NCBI GenBank assembly: GCA_037952775.1
Contig: JBANAY010000003.1
Coordinates: forward strand, 6,572,001 to 6,636,000
DNA: 64,000 nucleotides
Reading direction: 5' to 3'
Origin: Clonostachys chloroleuca
Lineage: Eukaryota > Ascomycota > Sordariomycetes > Hypocreales > Bionectriaceae
The first letter of the stretch is position 1. Each line of letters opens with the position of its first letter. This document shows positions 43,291 to 52,615 of the stretch, in pieces. A model generated the notes under the pieces. The model was not told the origin of the DNA, did no database searches, and saw only the letters and a list, made by a program, of their open reading frames with translations. A program made the position numbers and the translations under genes.

Positions 43291-45870
43291 CTCGTTCTGA
43301 TTCAAATAAGAGTTTTCTGTTTCTAATACACAAGCTTTCTGTGAAGGATGGAAATTGACAAGCAACATGGAACAAAGGTCCAGTACGCTGCTTTTAAGTT
43401 GACGTAGTCTTCTCCCCGCATCTGGGGAAACACAATTAAACAGTTGTATTCCCGGCAAACGGCCGCACAGTTTCCAGCGTGTCACCCTATTAAATGACCT
43501 TGTGACTTTAACCTACCTCCGGTCGTATTCCCTGTCATAGGTGGAGAGTGAAGGGATCAACCAATCGTTGTTTAGCAAGCCTTGTTGTGATACTACCCAG
43601 TCGCTCTCCTCCCCGCAAAGTCAGACGTGCGGGGAAGGCGGGGTGGCAACAGCCAAAAAGAAGCTTAAACGTGGTGCGGGTTTTGCGGGAAATAGCCGAA
43701 GTGAGATTCTTTGTATTAGGTTGCTAGTAGGTGTGGTTTTGTTCGGGCCAAAGACTCCAGTCGGCATCAATCCTCGATGACATCCTCCAGACGGAATCGC
43801 CTCTCGATCTTCGCAAGTTTTCTCATCATAACGCGGGCTGGTGTAATAATTTAGGCTACAGTGCTAAAACTCCTCATAAAGCCCTGTTTCTCCATTATTC
43901 TCTTAAAGAGACATCATTAAACCTTCAATCAATGGAAGTCCTAGCACAAGGTCCTGCAGGGGTGTATGAGTTATGCTCGTCAGCAAGTAGCCCCGTACTC
44001 CAGCTTGACCGGTTTCTGGGTCAGAATGGCGGTTTTAAGTAGGCTGTTATGGTTGACTCGTCGTTCTATCCACATAAAGCATTGGAGCTAATTGTTTAAC
44101 ATTGTCTTTGAGTTAAAGTTGCAATGGACCATCAACGCTATGCACCTACCTAAAGTTCAAGAGCATTCTGTGTTTTGAACACCAAGAAGAACTCATGCCC
44201 GAAGAGAGCTCATTAGATGTTTGGAACCATGAGAATCCTATGAATTCATTGTTGGATTTCACGGTGAAAACAAAATCATTTTATCACTCAAAACATTTAA
44301 AAGTTTAATCGCAGCGTTTCCGAATATTAAAAGAATGGGTGTAGTATAGGGTAGGTCAAGGCGGCAGACTTGATCTCATAACTTACCTTAACATACAAAC
44401 GACCAGTTAATCTTATATGCGGCATCATGGCAGATTTTATTTAAGATATAAAATTTCTCACTGTTCAGATCTTCCCTTCAGTGTATACTGTCCGCGAAAA
44501 ACATCATCAGCCAAGGGGTAGTTTACCTGGAGTGTTGCCTAACTTGTAGCTGAGGTCACCCCTGCTACGTCATTCAGGGGAAGCAGCTCAGATGCTGACA
44601 CATGCTTGAACGAACAAATGTTGAACTCGTAATGAAGATGTGCTCTGCTCTCTGTTTTGGTCTGTCTGGCGCAACCTTCCATGTGATTGAATGTGTAACA
44701 TAGACACAAAAGTGCCTCTTACATGTGCCACCGAAGCGACTCGAAACAGCCAGTCACAGTGATTAGGTACAACACATATCGAGGAATGAGGCATCGAAAA
44801 AGGGCCGGGCCAAGAAGAGTGTGGCACGATAATGGATGGCTTGGCTGGGCACATGACCAGGGTGTGCCCGCGGCCTCCCGCCAAACAGTCGAAACCTCTC
44901 GTCGCGCTCCCCGTGATCTGCAACAGCCAAGTGTGTGGTGTCAATCTGTGTGTCTACTTTTCGCGTATCGTCGATGGATGCAGATGGATTATGATGGGCG
45001 TCGGTGTCGAGAAGCGCGTGAATGGGAGGAATGCAAACAAGCAAGCATTTTCTGTCGGGTCGCATTCAGCGGGTCAAAATGACACCTAATCTCATCGTCC
45101 TTCTCTTCAGACCCCCCTAAAAAGCTCGTTAATCGGGCCTGCATATGGTGCCGGGGCGGTGCGAATAAAAACTACTGCAGGACAGCACAGCAGGAAGGGC
45201 CGGCAAGCATACGAATCTGATTTAGTGAGCCACACCAGGAGTAGATCAATACGCACATGAGGATTTCTAAGGACATGAGAACCAAGGAAACATCCTTGCC
45301 AGCTAGCGGTGCCTGCTCCAACAGTTAAAACCATTCATTCGAACGCAATCAGACCAGATGCCTCCGTATAAGGCCATGATAGGCCAGCTCGACCGTAGGC
45401 ACGGATCCAACTCCAACCCAGGCTAATCTTAGCATCTGGGCCTGTGATTCTGGCACGTCCCTGCTCCTCGGGCACCCAAGATCAGGAGACGTCCCAGTGT
45501 CGGCTGATGGCAGCGCTCAGCTCGCTCGCCTGTGTTCCCCGCCCCCTGACCGGCGGGATCAACCCTACTGCGCCCACTGCAATGGCGTGTCAGATCTGAC
45601 TGCACCGCTTGCCGAAAGAACGTTGCATGATGTGGTACTGGGTGGAAATCAGGCTACTGGGCCTCTCTCGCTGCAATAAGCCGCCCTGCCATAGCCCAAT
45701 TAGGAGCGCTGCATTAGGCTATCAAACGCACCCCGACGAGGGGATGTCGAGCCTTTATATTCATACTACGTACGCCTTTTGTTTGAATCGCTATACGTAT
45801 TTGCGTCTTCAAGCTCAAATTACTCTTCACAATATTCCATCACTCATCTATTATATCACTCCATATTACC
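43291..45870. other. 2.6-kb intergenic region
   Basis: Between the divergent MFS gene and the nitrite-reductase-like gene. Several open frames of 60-120 codons exist (for example 44723-45082), but none shows a domain, signal peptide or convincing splice structure. The left end carries the CreA-like cluster. The right end should be the promoter of the flavoprotein gene, with a TATA-like TTTATATT around 45754-45761. No RNA gene or transposon seen. Confidence 0.5.
43414..43643. promoter_or_regulatory. Cluster of CreA-like SYGGRG sites
   Basis: GCGGGG or its complement occurs at 43414-43419, 43611-43616, 43629-43634 and 43638-43643, plus CTGGGG at 43422-43427. These lie about 120-355 bp upstream of the sugar-transporter ATG. 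SYGGRG is the known core for the glucose repressor CreA/Mig1, and closely spaced pairs are the effective form. Function here is inferred. Confidence 0.5.
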
Positions 45871-47861
45871 ATGGACCCATCTGGAGACACCCGGTTAAGC
45901 AAACCAGACAAGCTCTCCCCTACCAACGAATCTGCTTCTTCCGCACAACATGAAGCCACTAACACCGAAATCCAAGCCATCGCCTCATGCCTCGACAGCC
46001 CTCCTCAGAAGAGAAAAAGACGAGCTGCCGTCGTGGGTTTGGGAATGGTCGGTGTTGCATTTGTCGAGAAGCTCCTCAACTACGATGCCGTGAGCGGCCA
46101 CAACGAGTGGGAGGTCACAATCTTCGGCGAGGAGCCATATCTAGCCTACAACCGTGTCGGGCTCACCCAATACTTCAACGACCGCTCTATCAAAAACCTC
46201 TACCTCAACCCACCAGACTGGTACTCTTCCTTTGGTGGTAACAAACTTGCATTTCACACATCAGACGCCGTCACAGCCATCAACCCTGAGGCCAAGTCTC
46301 TGCGGACAGCCAAGGGGGACGAGGTGTCTTATGATGTATGCATCCTTGCGACTGGATCGAACGCCGCACTTCCTCCATTCCTCCCCCTTAAGACGTTCCG
46401 CCAAACAAAGGGCTCCTTCGTGTACCGAACGATTCAAGACTTGGACGCGATAATGGAGTATGTTGTTAGTGCACCAAAAACCCTTGGCCGCCGGATATCC
46501 AGGGTTGGTGTAATCGGTGGTGGTGTCCTTGGTCTTGAAGCAGCAAAGGGTCTCCTTGATTTAGGCGCTTTCAACGAAGTGGTCTTAATTGAAGGTGACA
46601 AGTGGCTGCTCAGTCGTCAACTCGATGAAGAAGGCGGCAAGATTGTCGGAGAGAAGATCAAAGCCATGGGTGTGCAAGTACATGTGGGTGCTCGAGTGCA
46701 AAGCTTACTGTGGGATGACAAGCAGCGCGTCAGCGGCCTCGTCCTCCAAGGCAAAGGCAGCGGCCAGAAGATCGCTCTCGACATGCTCGTCTTTGCTGTC
46801 GGTGTCCGCGCTCGTGATGAGCTTTGCCGCAACACCCCCATTGCTGTCGGGAAAAGACCCGGCGGCTTCATCGTTGACCCTCAATTGCGCACCAATGTCC
46901 CTGGAATCTATGCTATTGGTGATTGCGCCAACTACCAGGGCCAGAACTATGGTCTCATCGCCCCTGGGATTGAGATGGCCGAGGTTCTCGCCTTCAACCT
47001 GACAAAGGAACCTCACCATCGTGCACGAGAGCTGCAGACGCCGGACCTCAGCACAAAACTCAAGCTCATGGGTGTAGACGTTGCCGCCTTTGGAGACTAT
47101 TTCGCTGACAAGGGAATCATCAGCAAGCCTTTACCAGGAGCCGTCCGCAGAGCCGTCGCCAAGGCGGGTGGCACCATTACCCAAGACAACATCAAGACCG
47201 AAGTCAAGGCCGTCACATACCGCGATCCCTTCCTCGACGTATATAAGAAATATATCTTCAGTGCCGACGGCAAGTACATCCTAGGTGGCATGATGGTCGG
47301 AGATGTCAAGGACTACTCCAAGCTTCTATCATTGTACCGCAAGGGGGAGCCGATCGACAAGTCACCTTCTGAGTTCTTCGGGGGAAGAAGAGCGAAGAAG
47401 ATGAAGATGCCGACTTACCAGATGATGCGCAGGTCTGCAGCTGCCACAATGTCACAAAGGGCGAAATCACCCAGTGTGTCAGGGACGGTAAGCGGTCCTT
47501 TGACGAAGTTCAGGCCGCCACCAAGTGCAGTACTGGATGCGGAGGCTGCGAGAGCCAAGCGTCACGCATCTTCGACCAAGCTCTGGCTGCGGCGGGGCTC
47601 GACGTGGCGAACATTATTTGCAAAGATTTCCCTTACTCTCGAAAAGATCTGATGAAGATCATCAAGACGAAGGAGCTCAAAGACTTCCGAGCCATTATGG
47701 AGGCGGTTGGGAACAAGCCAAACAGCTTCGGCTGTATGCTGTGCCGACCAGCCGTTGCTTCTCTCTTGAGTGAAATCTACAATGATGATCGATATATACT
47801 GGCTACTAAGAAGGGAAAGCTTCCACCTTGGTCTGCTAGGAAACCCCATCCTCACCTGTAG
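45871..47861 (+). CDS. Nitrite-reductase-like flavoprotein: FAD/NAD module plus BFD [2Fe-2S], one-base frameshift
   Basis: About 660 residues if read across the break. Residues 50-510 form a NirB/NiiA-type pyridine-nucleotide oxidoreductase: an FAD-binding GLGMVG near residue 56, an NAD(P)H-binding GVIGGGVLGLEAA near residue 212, and the second FAD block GIYAIGDCANYQ near residue 346. After FFGG the frame breaks at about 47383-47395. In the -1 frame the sequence continues with the bacterioferritin-associated-ferredoxin domain: VCSCHNVTKG, then CSTGCGGC, and NSFGCMLCRPAVAS. The protein ends soon after, at 47861, so the ferredoxin-like and 4Fe-4S/siroheme half of assimilatory nitrite reductase is absent. 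One extra A would restore GGRKSEEDEDADLPDD. It may pass electrons from NAD(P)H through 2Fe-2S to a partner, but cannot reduce nitrite alone. Confidence 0.85.
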
Positions 47862-48794
47862 CATGAACACCATGCTTTATGAAGGGTCAGCCAAAGGACC
47901 TTCAAGCTGTAACTGCTTATCTGTACAACAATAGCCTCACCATAGAATTTCCAAGATACCCTTTCCTACTTTTCTGTTTATTTGTTTTTGATCTTGTTTG
48001 GGTTCGTTTTAGAGACGGGCATTGCGATTAGAATAGAGTTGGATACTGCTTTCGTGTCTTTCTACGTCGGGTGGAGAGCTCTAGAATATGGTCCATCGAG
48101 GGTTTTGGGACTCTGAAGGGTGCGAAGATATTAGAATTGCATAGATTAGAGAAAGTATCAGTTAGTTTATCACATATTCGTAGACAAAATGCGACTAAAG
48201 TTGAGCTGCGGTCTTGTACCTGGAATTGAAGTCATTCACTAACCAGGTTATAAGCTCAATCGTCCCGCACCCTTATTTTAGTAATCCTACGACTGATTTA
48301 GCCGTGTTTTGGTTTGGCGCCTACGGAAGCATCCAAAGACCGGACCCTACCCACGCCGCCCGGGTTGAAAAAATCACCATCAAAGCTCCCCTTCAAGCTG
48401 AAATCACATGTCCCATTTTCATCGTGGCGAGGAAACTTTCTCCTTTTCTGGACATTGTTTTCGTGATGACGGAAGTCTGCGACAGTTTTGACTGCTACTG
48501 TAGGCTCTCAAAGTGGGCGTCTCTATTTTAACCTAACTGCGCTTAACGCAGCGTGTATGGCTTGGAAGACTTTGTCGGCTGTGACTGCCAGCCTAGGTTG
48601 ATTGATGTTTTTCCAGCAGCTGACTTAGGTTGCGTGTAAAAAGCTTAGTTGCTTTGGCAAATAAGTAGTCTAGGAACGGTGGCTTTATATGATGAACGAA
48701 AGACAAAAAAAAACTTCGCAGTTTTTTCGAGGCAGTTGTGCCAGCGGGAGGATTTTATCACCAATACCATCAAACGTGCCCTCTATTCATTACG

Positions 48795-49104
48795 CCTATT
48801 AAATAGGCTCTCCTGAGCTTATAAATCAGAGAATAAATAGGTTATAATAGTATTTGGTTATTTGATTTTGGTTATAGATTATTTTAGACTAGTTATGTAC
48901 TGGTTCATGTACTGGTTCTAGAGTGATTCTAACAAGCCTTACCACTCTAGAATGGTTGAAGCCAGTTACTCCCTATATAGATGATTGGTGGTGATGCATC
49001 ATCTATATATTCTAAAGGTAGGTCCAGTCATTATCGGTTTGGTTGTCTTTGGTTACCGGAAAATCTCTAGTAGCGAGTGGGCTGTCTCCAACCCACTCAC
49101 TACT
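48795..49104. repeat. Cluster of hairpin-forming inverted repeats
   Basis: Four separate palindromes in 310 bp: CCTATT-a-AATAGG (48795-48807); TTCTAGAGTG (48916-48925) with CACTCTAGAA (48943-48952); TATATAGATGAT (48974-48985) with ATCATCTATATA (48998-49009); and AGTAGCGAGTGGG (49069-49081) with CCCACTCACTACT (49092-49104), one mismatch in 13. The block is AT-rich and non-coding. A foldback/MITE relic or a structured transcript are both possible. Confidence 0.7.
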
Positions 49105-49147
49105 CCCTCCGTACCTAATCATCATTAGTCCGTCAAATTGTGTACCG

Positions 49148-49246
49148 TGATATCTCAAATCTTCAGCCAAAATCGGGCTTTCAGAGTGCGAATCGAACCA
49201 CCAATTCCTTCTCGGAGACGTCTTTGGGTAAAGGTTTGAGATATCA
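49148..49246. repeat. 12-bp inverted repeat TGATATCTCAAA / TTTGAGATATCA
   Basis: Perfect 12-bp arms at 49148-49159 and 49235-49246 enclose 75 bp. The arms could be terminal inverted repeats of a tiny MITE-like insertion or a long hairpin. The enclosed sequence contains GAATCGAACC, which resembles a tRNA B box on the minus strand, but the T-stem does not pair. Confidence 0.6.
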
Positions 49247-49441
49247 TCTTGTTAAGGGCCAAACCAGTGAGGAGCGTCCACATTGTAGTGCGTGTAATAA
49301 GCTTCGGCGATATGAAGCAGCACTGTTCTCCATTTCTTCCCCCTCATTATCCTTTTCCTTTTCTTCCTTCTTTTGTTTTGGCTTTGAACTGCCCGTTTTC
49401 TCTTATGATGCACATGGAAACTCTGCTTTCTTTCTCAATCA

Positions 49442-50978
49442 TCAGATGGTTGAAAATGAGTTTTTGCAAATTTGTAAGTGCTTGCGATGGTTGTCGACAT
49501 CAAGTTCCTTATTCCCGCAATTGCAACTGCAGCGCCCATCATCACGCCCGTGGCAGCGGCTGATGTGTGTCAGATGGTGATCCCTCCGAGGACTTTTTGA
49601 TCCGCAGGAACAACGATACATCGGCATTCCAGGAGTCAAATGTGTCTTCGCTGTTTTGCAGTGTTTGAGCAACGATCTCTCTGTGGCGAAGGTTCTTTGA
49701 TTGCAAGCAGGCAGCTGACAGGTAAAAGGTCTCCCATGCTTGACTTGCATGTGTTTGCTGTAAATAATAATTAGTTACTATGGCCTGGGAATCAAACGGA
49801 TGACTTACTCCAGCGTTGCCTTGTGGCCGTGACTGAACTGGCAAGAAGAACATCGGAAGACCGGCTGGCTTGCTATTTTCTTGGGCTGTAAAGAATCGTT
49901 TGATGTCTGAGACGTTGATGAATGGGATGATGGGGAGCCTATAGACGTCGGGTAATCGGAAGAGCAGTCTCGAGGTTGCCGTTGCTGTTGCCGTTGCTGC
50001 TCATCTTGTGTCTGAATACTGTTGCCCCACTCCGCACACGTTGTTTGGCTGATTACAGCGGGATCGGACATACTCGCGGCCAATGTTGCTTGGCTCATGG
50101 AATCGAAAGACTCTTGCGGGATATCGAGTTCCAGCCATGACGAGCTTGTCGTTGGGAGTTCAGCGTTAACTCCCAGAAACAGAGGTGAAGTGAGTGTGGT
50201 AGAGGACTCCAGACTATCTTGAGGTGGTAACTCGGTCTCTTTGGCGAAGAACTTGGAAGGCCCAACCGTGATGAATGACGAAGGGCTCAGGGTTAATTCC
50301 GGTTCTGAAGAAAGAGGGTGTGACGACGTAAGTGGGTTGGAATCGCCAACGTATTGATTGAAATCGTCAATGTGTGTTGGCGATCCCATGAACTGAGAGC
50401 CACCGATGTTGTCATGTGCTTGGAGAGTCTCCTCATGGAGTGGAGTCCACAGCGGAGGAAGGTCCCCTCCATATGGGTACACAGGGCTGTTGTGGTGTTG
50501 AGAAAACGAATGAGAAGGATCTTGTAAGTAAGGATGTGAAGGGGGAGAAACAGAGGACTCGAGCCATGTAGGGCATAGCGTGCTGCTTGCAATGCCGAAG
50601 CCTGCTGAAGGAGTGGAAGCTTGGTCTCCAAAATCTTGGCTGGCCCCTGGAAAAATTTGGTTTAGGTGATGATCATTTTGGCTCTCTGGAATATTTTAAG
50701 CCCCGAGGGTTCGGGGCAAAAGTATCCCTGAAAAGCCTGTTCGTTAAGATGTGTTGTTTCCCGAACCAGGTTGCGCGTACTCGATGTGCGAGCGCAAGGA
50801 TTCGAGGACTGATGTCGGCTTGTTATGCCAGTCGTGTCGAATAGTTTAGGTTGGCTTCCTACAGTGTGTCAATTGAGAAACAATGCACAATTGACACACC
50901 GTAGTGGATGGAAGAGTTGGCTGTGTCCAAGAGACGTAGAGGACAAAGGGCCTTGCAATGCGGCCCACTGGGCTTCAT
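49442..50978 (-). CDS. C2H2-type zinc-finger regulator
   Basis: The last join is clear: exon ending 49809, 51-nt intron (donor GTAAGT, acceptor TTTACAG), last exon 49757-49442. It rebuilds CSSCQFSHGHKATLDKHMQVKH and CQLPACNQRTFATERSLLKH, two C2H2 fingers near the C-terminus, followed by a Cys/His-rich tail (YRCSCGSKSPRRDHHLTH, CSCNCGNKELDVDNHRKHL). The long preceding part is Ser/Thr/Pro/Gln-rich with a Q/R tract, typical of an activation region. The start is uncertain. A phase-consistent model begins at ATG 50978 with exon 50978-50900 and a 214-nt intron, giving 423 residues; otherwise the first in-frame ATG is at about 50389. In the long model the donor falls inside a 12-bp inverted repeat. 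Confidence 0.72.
50861..50902. repeat. Inverted repeat GTGTGTCAATTG / CAATTGACACAC
   Basis: Perfect 12-bp arms at 50864-50875 and 50888-50899 with a 12-bp spacer; with one mismatch the arms extend to 15 bp (50861-50902). It lies either in the promoter or in the first intron of the C2H2 regulator gene. Confidence 0.85.
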
Positions 50979-51135
50979 CGCCCTTAGACTATGAATGATG
51001 AAAAGAAAGAGTTGAGGTTTCTGGAGAGAGGTCGGGGCCCGACTGGGGTTTTATGCCGGAGCATAATATTACCCTCCCTCAGTTCTCACAAGTACTGCCA
51101 GCGACTGCTTGGTACTTCGCCTCAAGTGCTCTGTT

Positions 51136-51535
51136 GGGCCACCAATGAGAGAGAGTGTATAAGCCCCTGCTTCGCCCGATATCTCCACCCATCCATCTAC
51201 ATACGTTGCTATGCATTAAGCTATGGCATGGGCCGCCAATGAGAGTAGTTTTAGGGTTGTGTTGAGTGCCAGATCTTCATAACGAGGGTGGTCGACAGTA
51301 TTGCTTTGGGCTACCAGGCACATTTTTTCGAGATCAAGGGGTTTTACCTGCAGCGTGGGCCACGAATGATCGCTCTTCCATTTAGACTCGGTTTCAGAAC
51401 GAACCAGGCGCATCGTTTTGGGTCACCAATCAATTGACTTGGTAGTTGGAATATCCGTGGGCCACCAATGGCTTGTCATCGAAGCGTGGCCTGCGATCCA
51501 GGTCAACTGCTCCACTGACGAATGGGCCACCAATG
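51136..51535 (+). promoter_or_regulatory. Array of six GGGCCACCAATG-like elements (CCAAT boxes)
   Basis: GGGCCACCAATG occurs at 51136-51147, 51459-51470 and 51524-51535. One-mismatch copies lie at 51230-51241 (GGGCCGCCAATG) and 51357-51368 (GGGCCACGAATG), and a two-mismatch copy at 51420-51431 (GGGTCACCAATC). Five of the six keep CCAAT, the site of the HAP/CBF complex, with an extended and constant GGGCCA 5' flank. They lie 190-590 bp before the small gene at 51725 and all face it. The constant flank suggests more than a generic CCAAT box. Confidence 0.7.
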
Positions 51536-51724
51536 GCTCGAAAATGAGCAGGCAGACCGAGCAGATCAAGGTGTCCGTTGGAGAGTATGTAGGGCTCGTG
51601 TGTAATCAGAGGCCTCAGCATAAATTCGCTATAAAAGGCCGTCATTGTCTTAGGCTTGGATCACAGAAATATGCAAGTAGGCTTACAGCTTTCGTCTAAC
51701 CAGAATCACCATACAGTTATCAAC

Positions 51725-52035
51725 ATGTCTCCTCAAATTTCAACAGACCCGCATAGTGGTCAGCAGCAGCTTCACACGCAGAGCCCCAGAGCCCATGTAT
51801 CAACAGAACCCAAAACAACAGAACCCAAAACAATCACGGATGATCCTAAAAAGGCGGTATGTTGCCCACATCCCTATTTGAAGAATCATTACAATCTAAA
51901 ACAGCGAGTCTTGTTGAACAGGCTGGGGAAAACAATCAATCTTCTCTAACGCCCATGGAGCGCTACATCCGCCAGACACCTAATGAGGTGCCATGGAATC
52001 ACGTCTGGGCTGGGATGCGCGACAATGACAAGTGA
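51725..52035 (+). CDS. Small unrecognised polar protein, two exons, join uncertain
   Basis: The first exon from ATG 51725 encodes a Gln/Thr/Pro/Lys-rich segment starting MSPQISTDPHS and ends at a good GTATGT donor (after 51856). A CAG acceptor follows at 51904. The best downstream frame reads SLVEQAGENNQSSLTPMERY and then RQTPNEVPWNHVWAGMRDND to a stop at 52035, an ordered-looking C-terminus, but it needs one more base than the two sites supply. A weaker donor (GTTGCC, three bases downstream) fixes the phase and gives about 87 residues; the phase-0 alternative stops after 15 residues. It is preceded by the array of CCAAT-type elements. Function unknown. Confidence 0.5.
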
Positions 52036-52615
52036 CCCAGAGAACACAGAGGACCACTTGGAAAGAATCCAAGTTTTATTTGGTTTGAGATGGTCATAGG
52101 AGGGACGGGGTTCGAATAGCCCTGGATCTAGGCCACCTAGAGACATGTGCTATTCTTACATGTTGGTAGGATCAAATACGCACAATTTCAGCTGTACGGC
52201 ATAGCACCTGAGCGGAAGCATTGATAGCTTTCAGCAATGTAGTACAATCAAGACGTCATTTATCATCTCCTTGTATCGCGAAAATTCATTATACGGGAGC
52301 TCTTCTTCAAATTTAGCAATTGAGTATTTAGGAATGAGGCTCAATTTTCAAGAATCTCGAAAGAAACGTTAGGAATGGTAGCGGAAAATACGTTTCGGAT
52401 CTGGACTCCGGATAATAATTGCAAAATTTGTGAATTTGCAAACTAAAGCCGTTGGCACAAGAAGACTTCCTATCCGCTGTTACACTCCGGAGCAGTGTAT
52501 AAGCTGAGGGTTAACTTCGCTGGAACAACTCGATAGCACGCGCGCCACAATTCGTTAATCCCGAAATCTCATGCTGAGGTAGGCACTTTTATTGTAAAAT
52601 TACCTCATACCCCAA
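52036..52615. other. Intergenic between convergent genes
   Basis: No supported gene. Holds the 3' ends of the small gene and the FAD oxidase. A GGTTCGAAT-like string near 52086 resembles a tRNA B box, but no cloverleaf can be drawn around it. Confidence 0.5.

Larger units (their letters stand above)
47862..49441. other. AT-rich intergenic region with palindrome cluster
   Basis: About 1.6 kb without a supported gene. The open frame at 48214-48531 has no feature. The right half contains an unusual density of perfect inverted repeats, described in the next two entries, and a 12-bp tandem duplication ATGTACTGGTTC at 48895-48918. Confidence 0.55.

Noticed and set aside
44723..45082. 119-codon open frame between the MFS and flavoprotein genes
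   Set aside because: Low-complexity basic translation with no recognisable feature; overlapping frames of similar length exist on both strands.
49180..49215. tRNA-like B box (GGTTCGATTC on the minus strand)
   Set aside because: The T-stem around it does not pair and no A box, anticodon arm or acceptor stem can be drawn.
52080..52100. Second tRNA-like string GGGTTCGAAT
   Set aside because: No cloverleaf fits around it on either strand.
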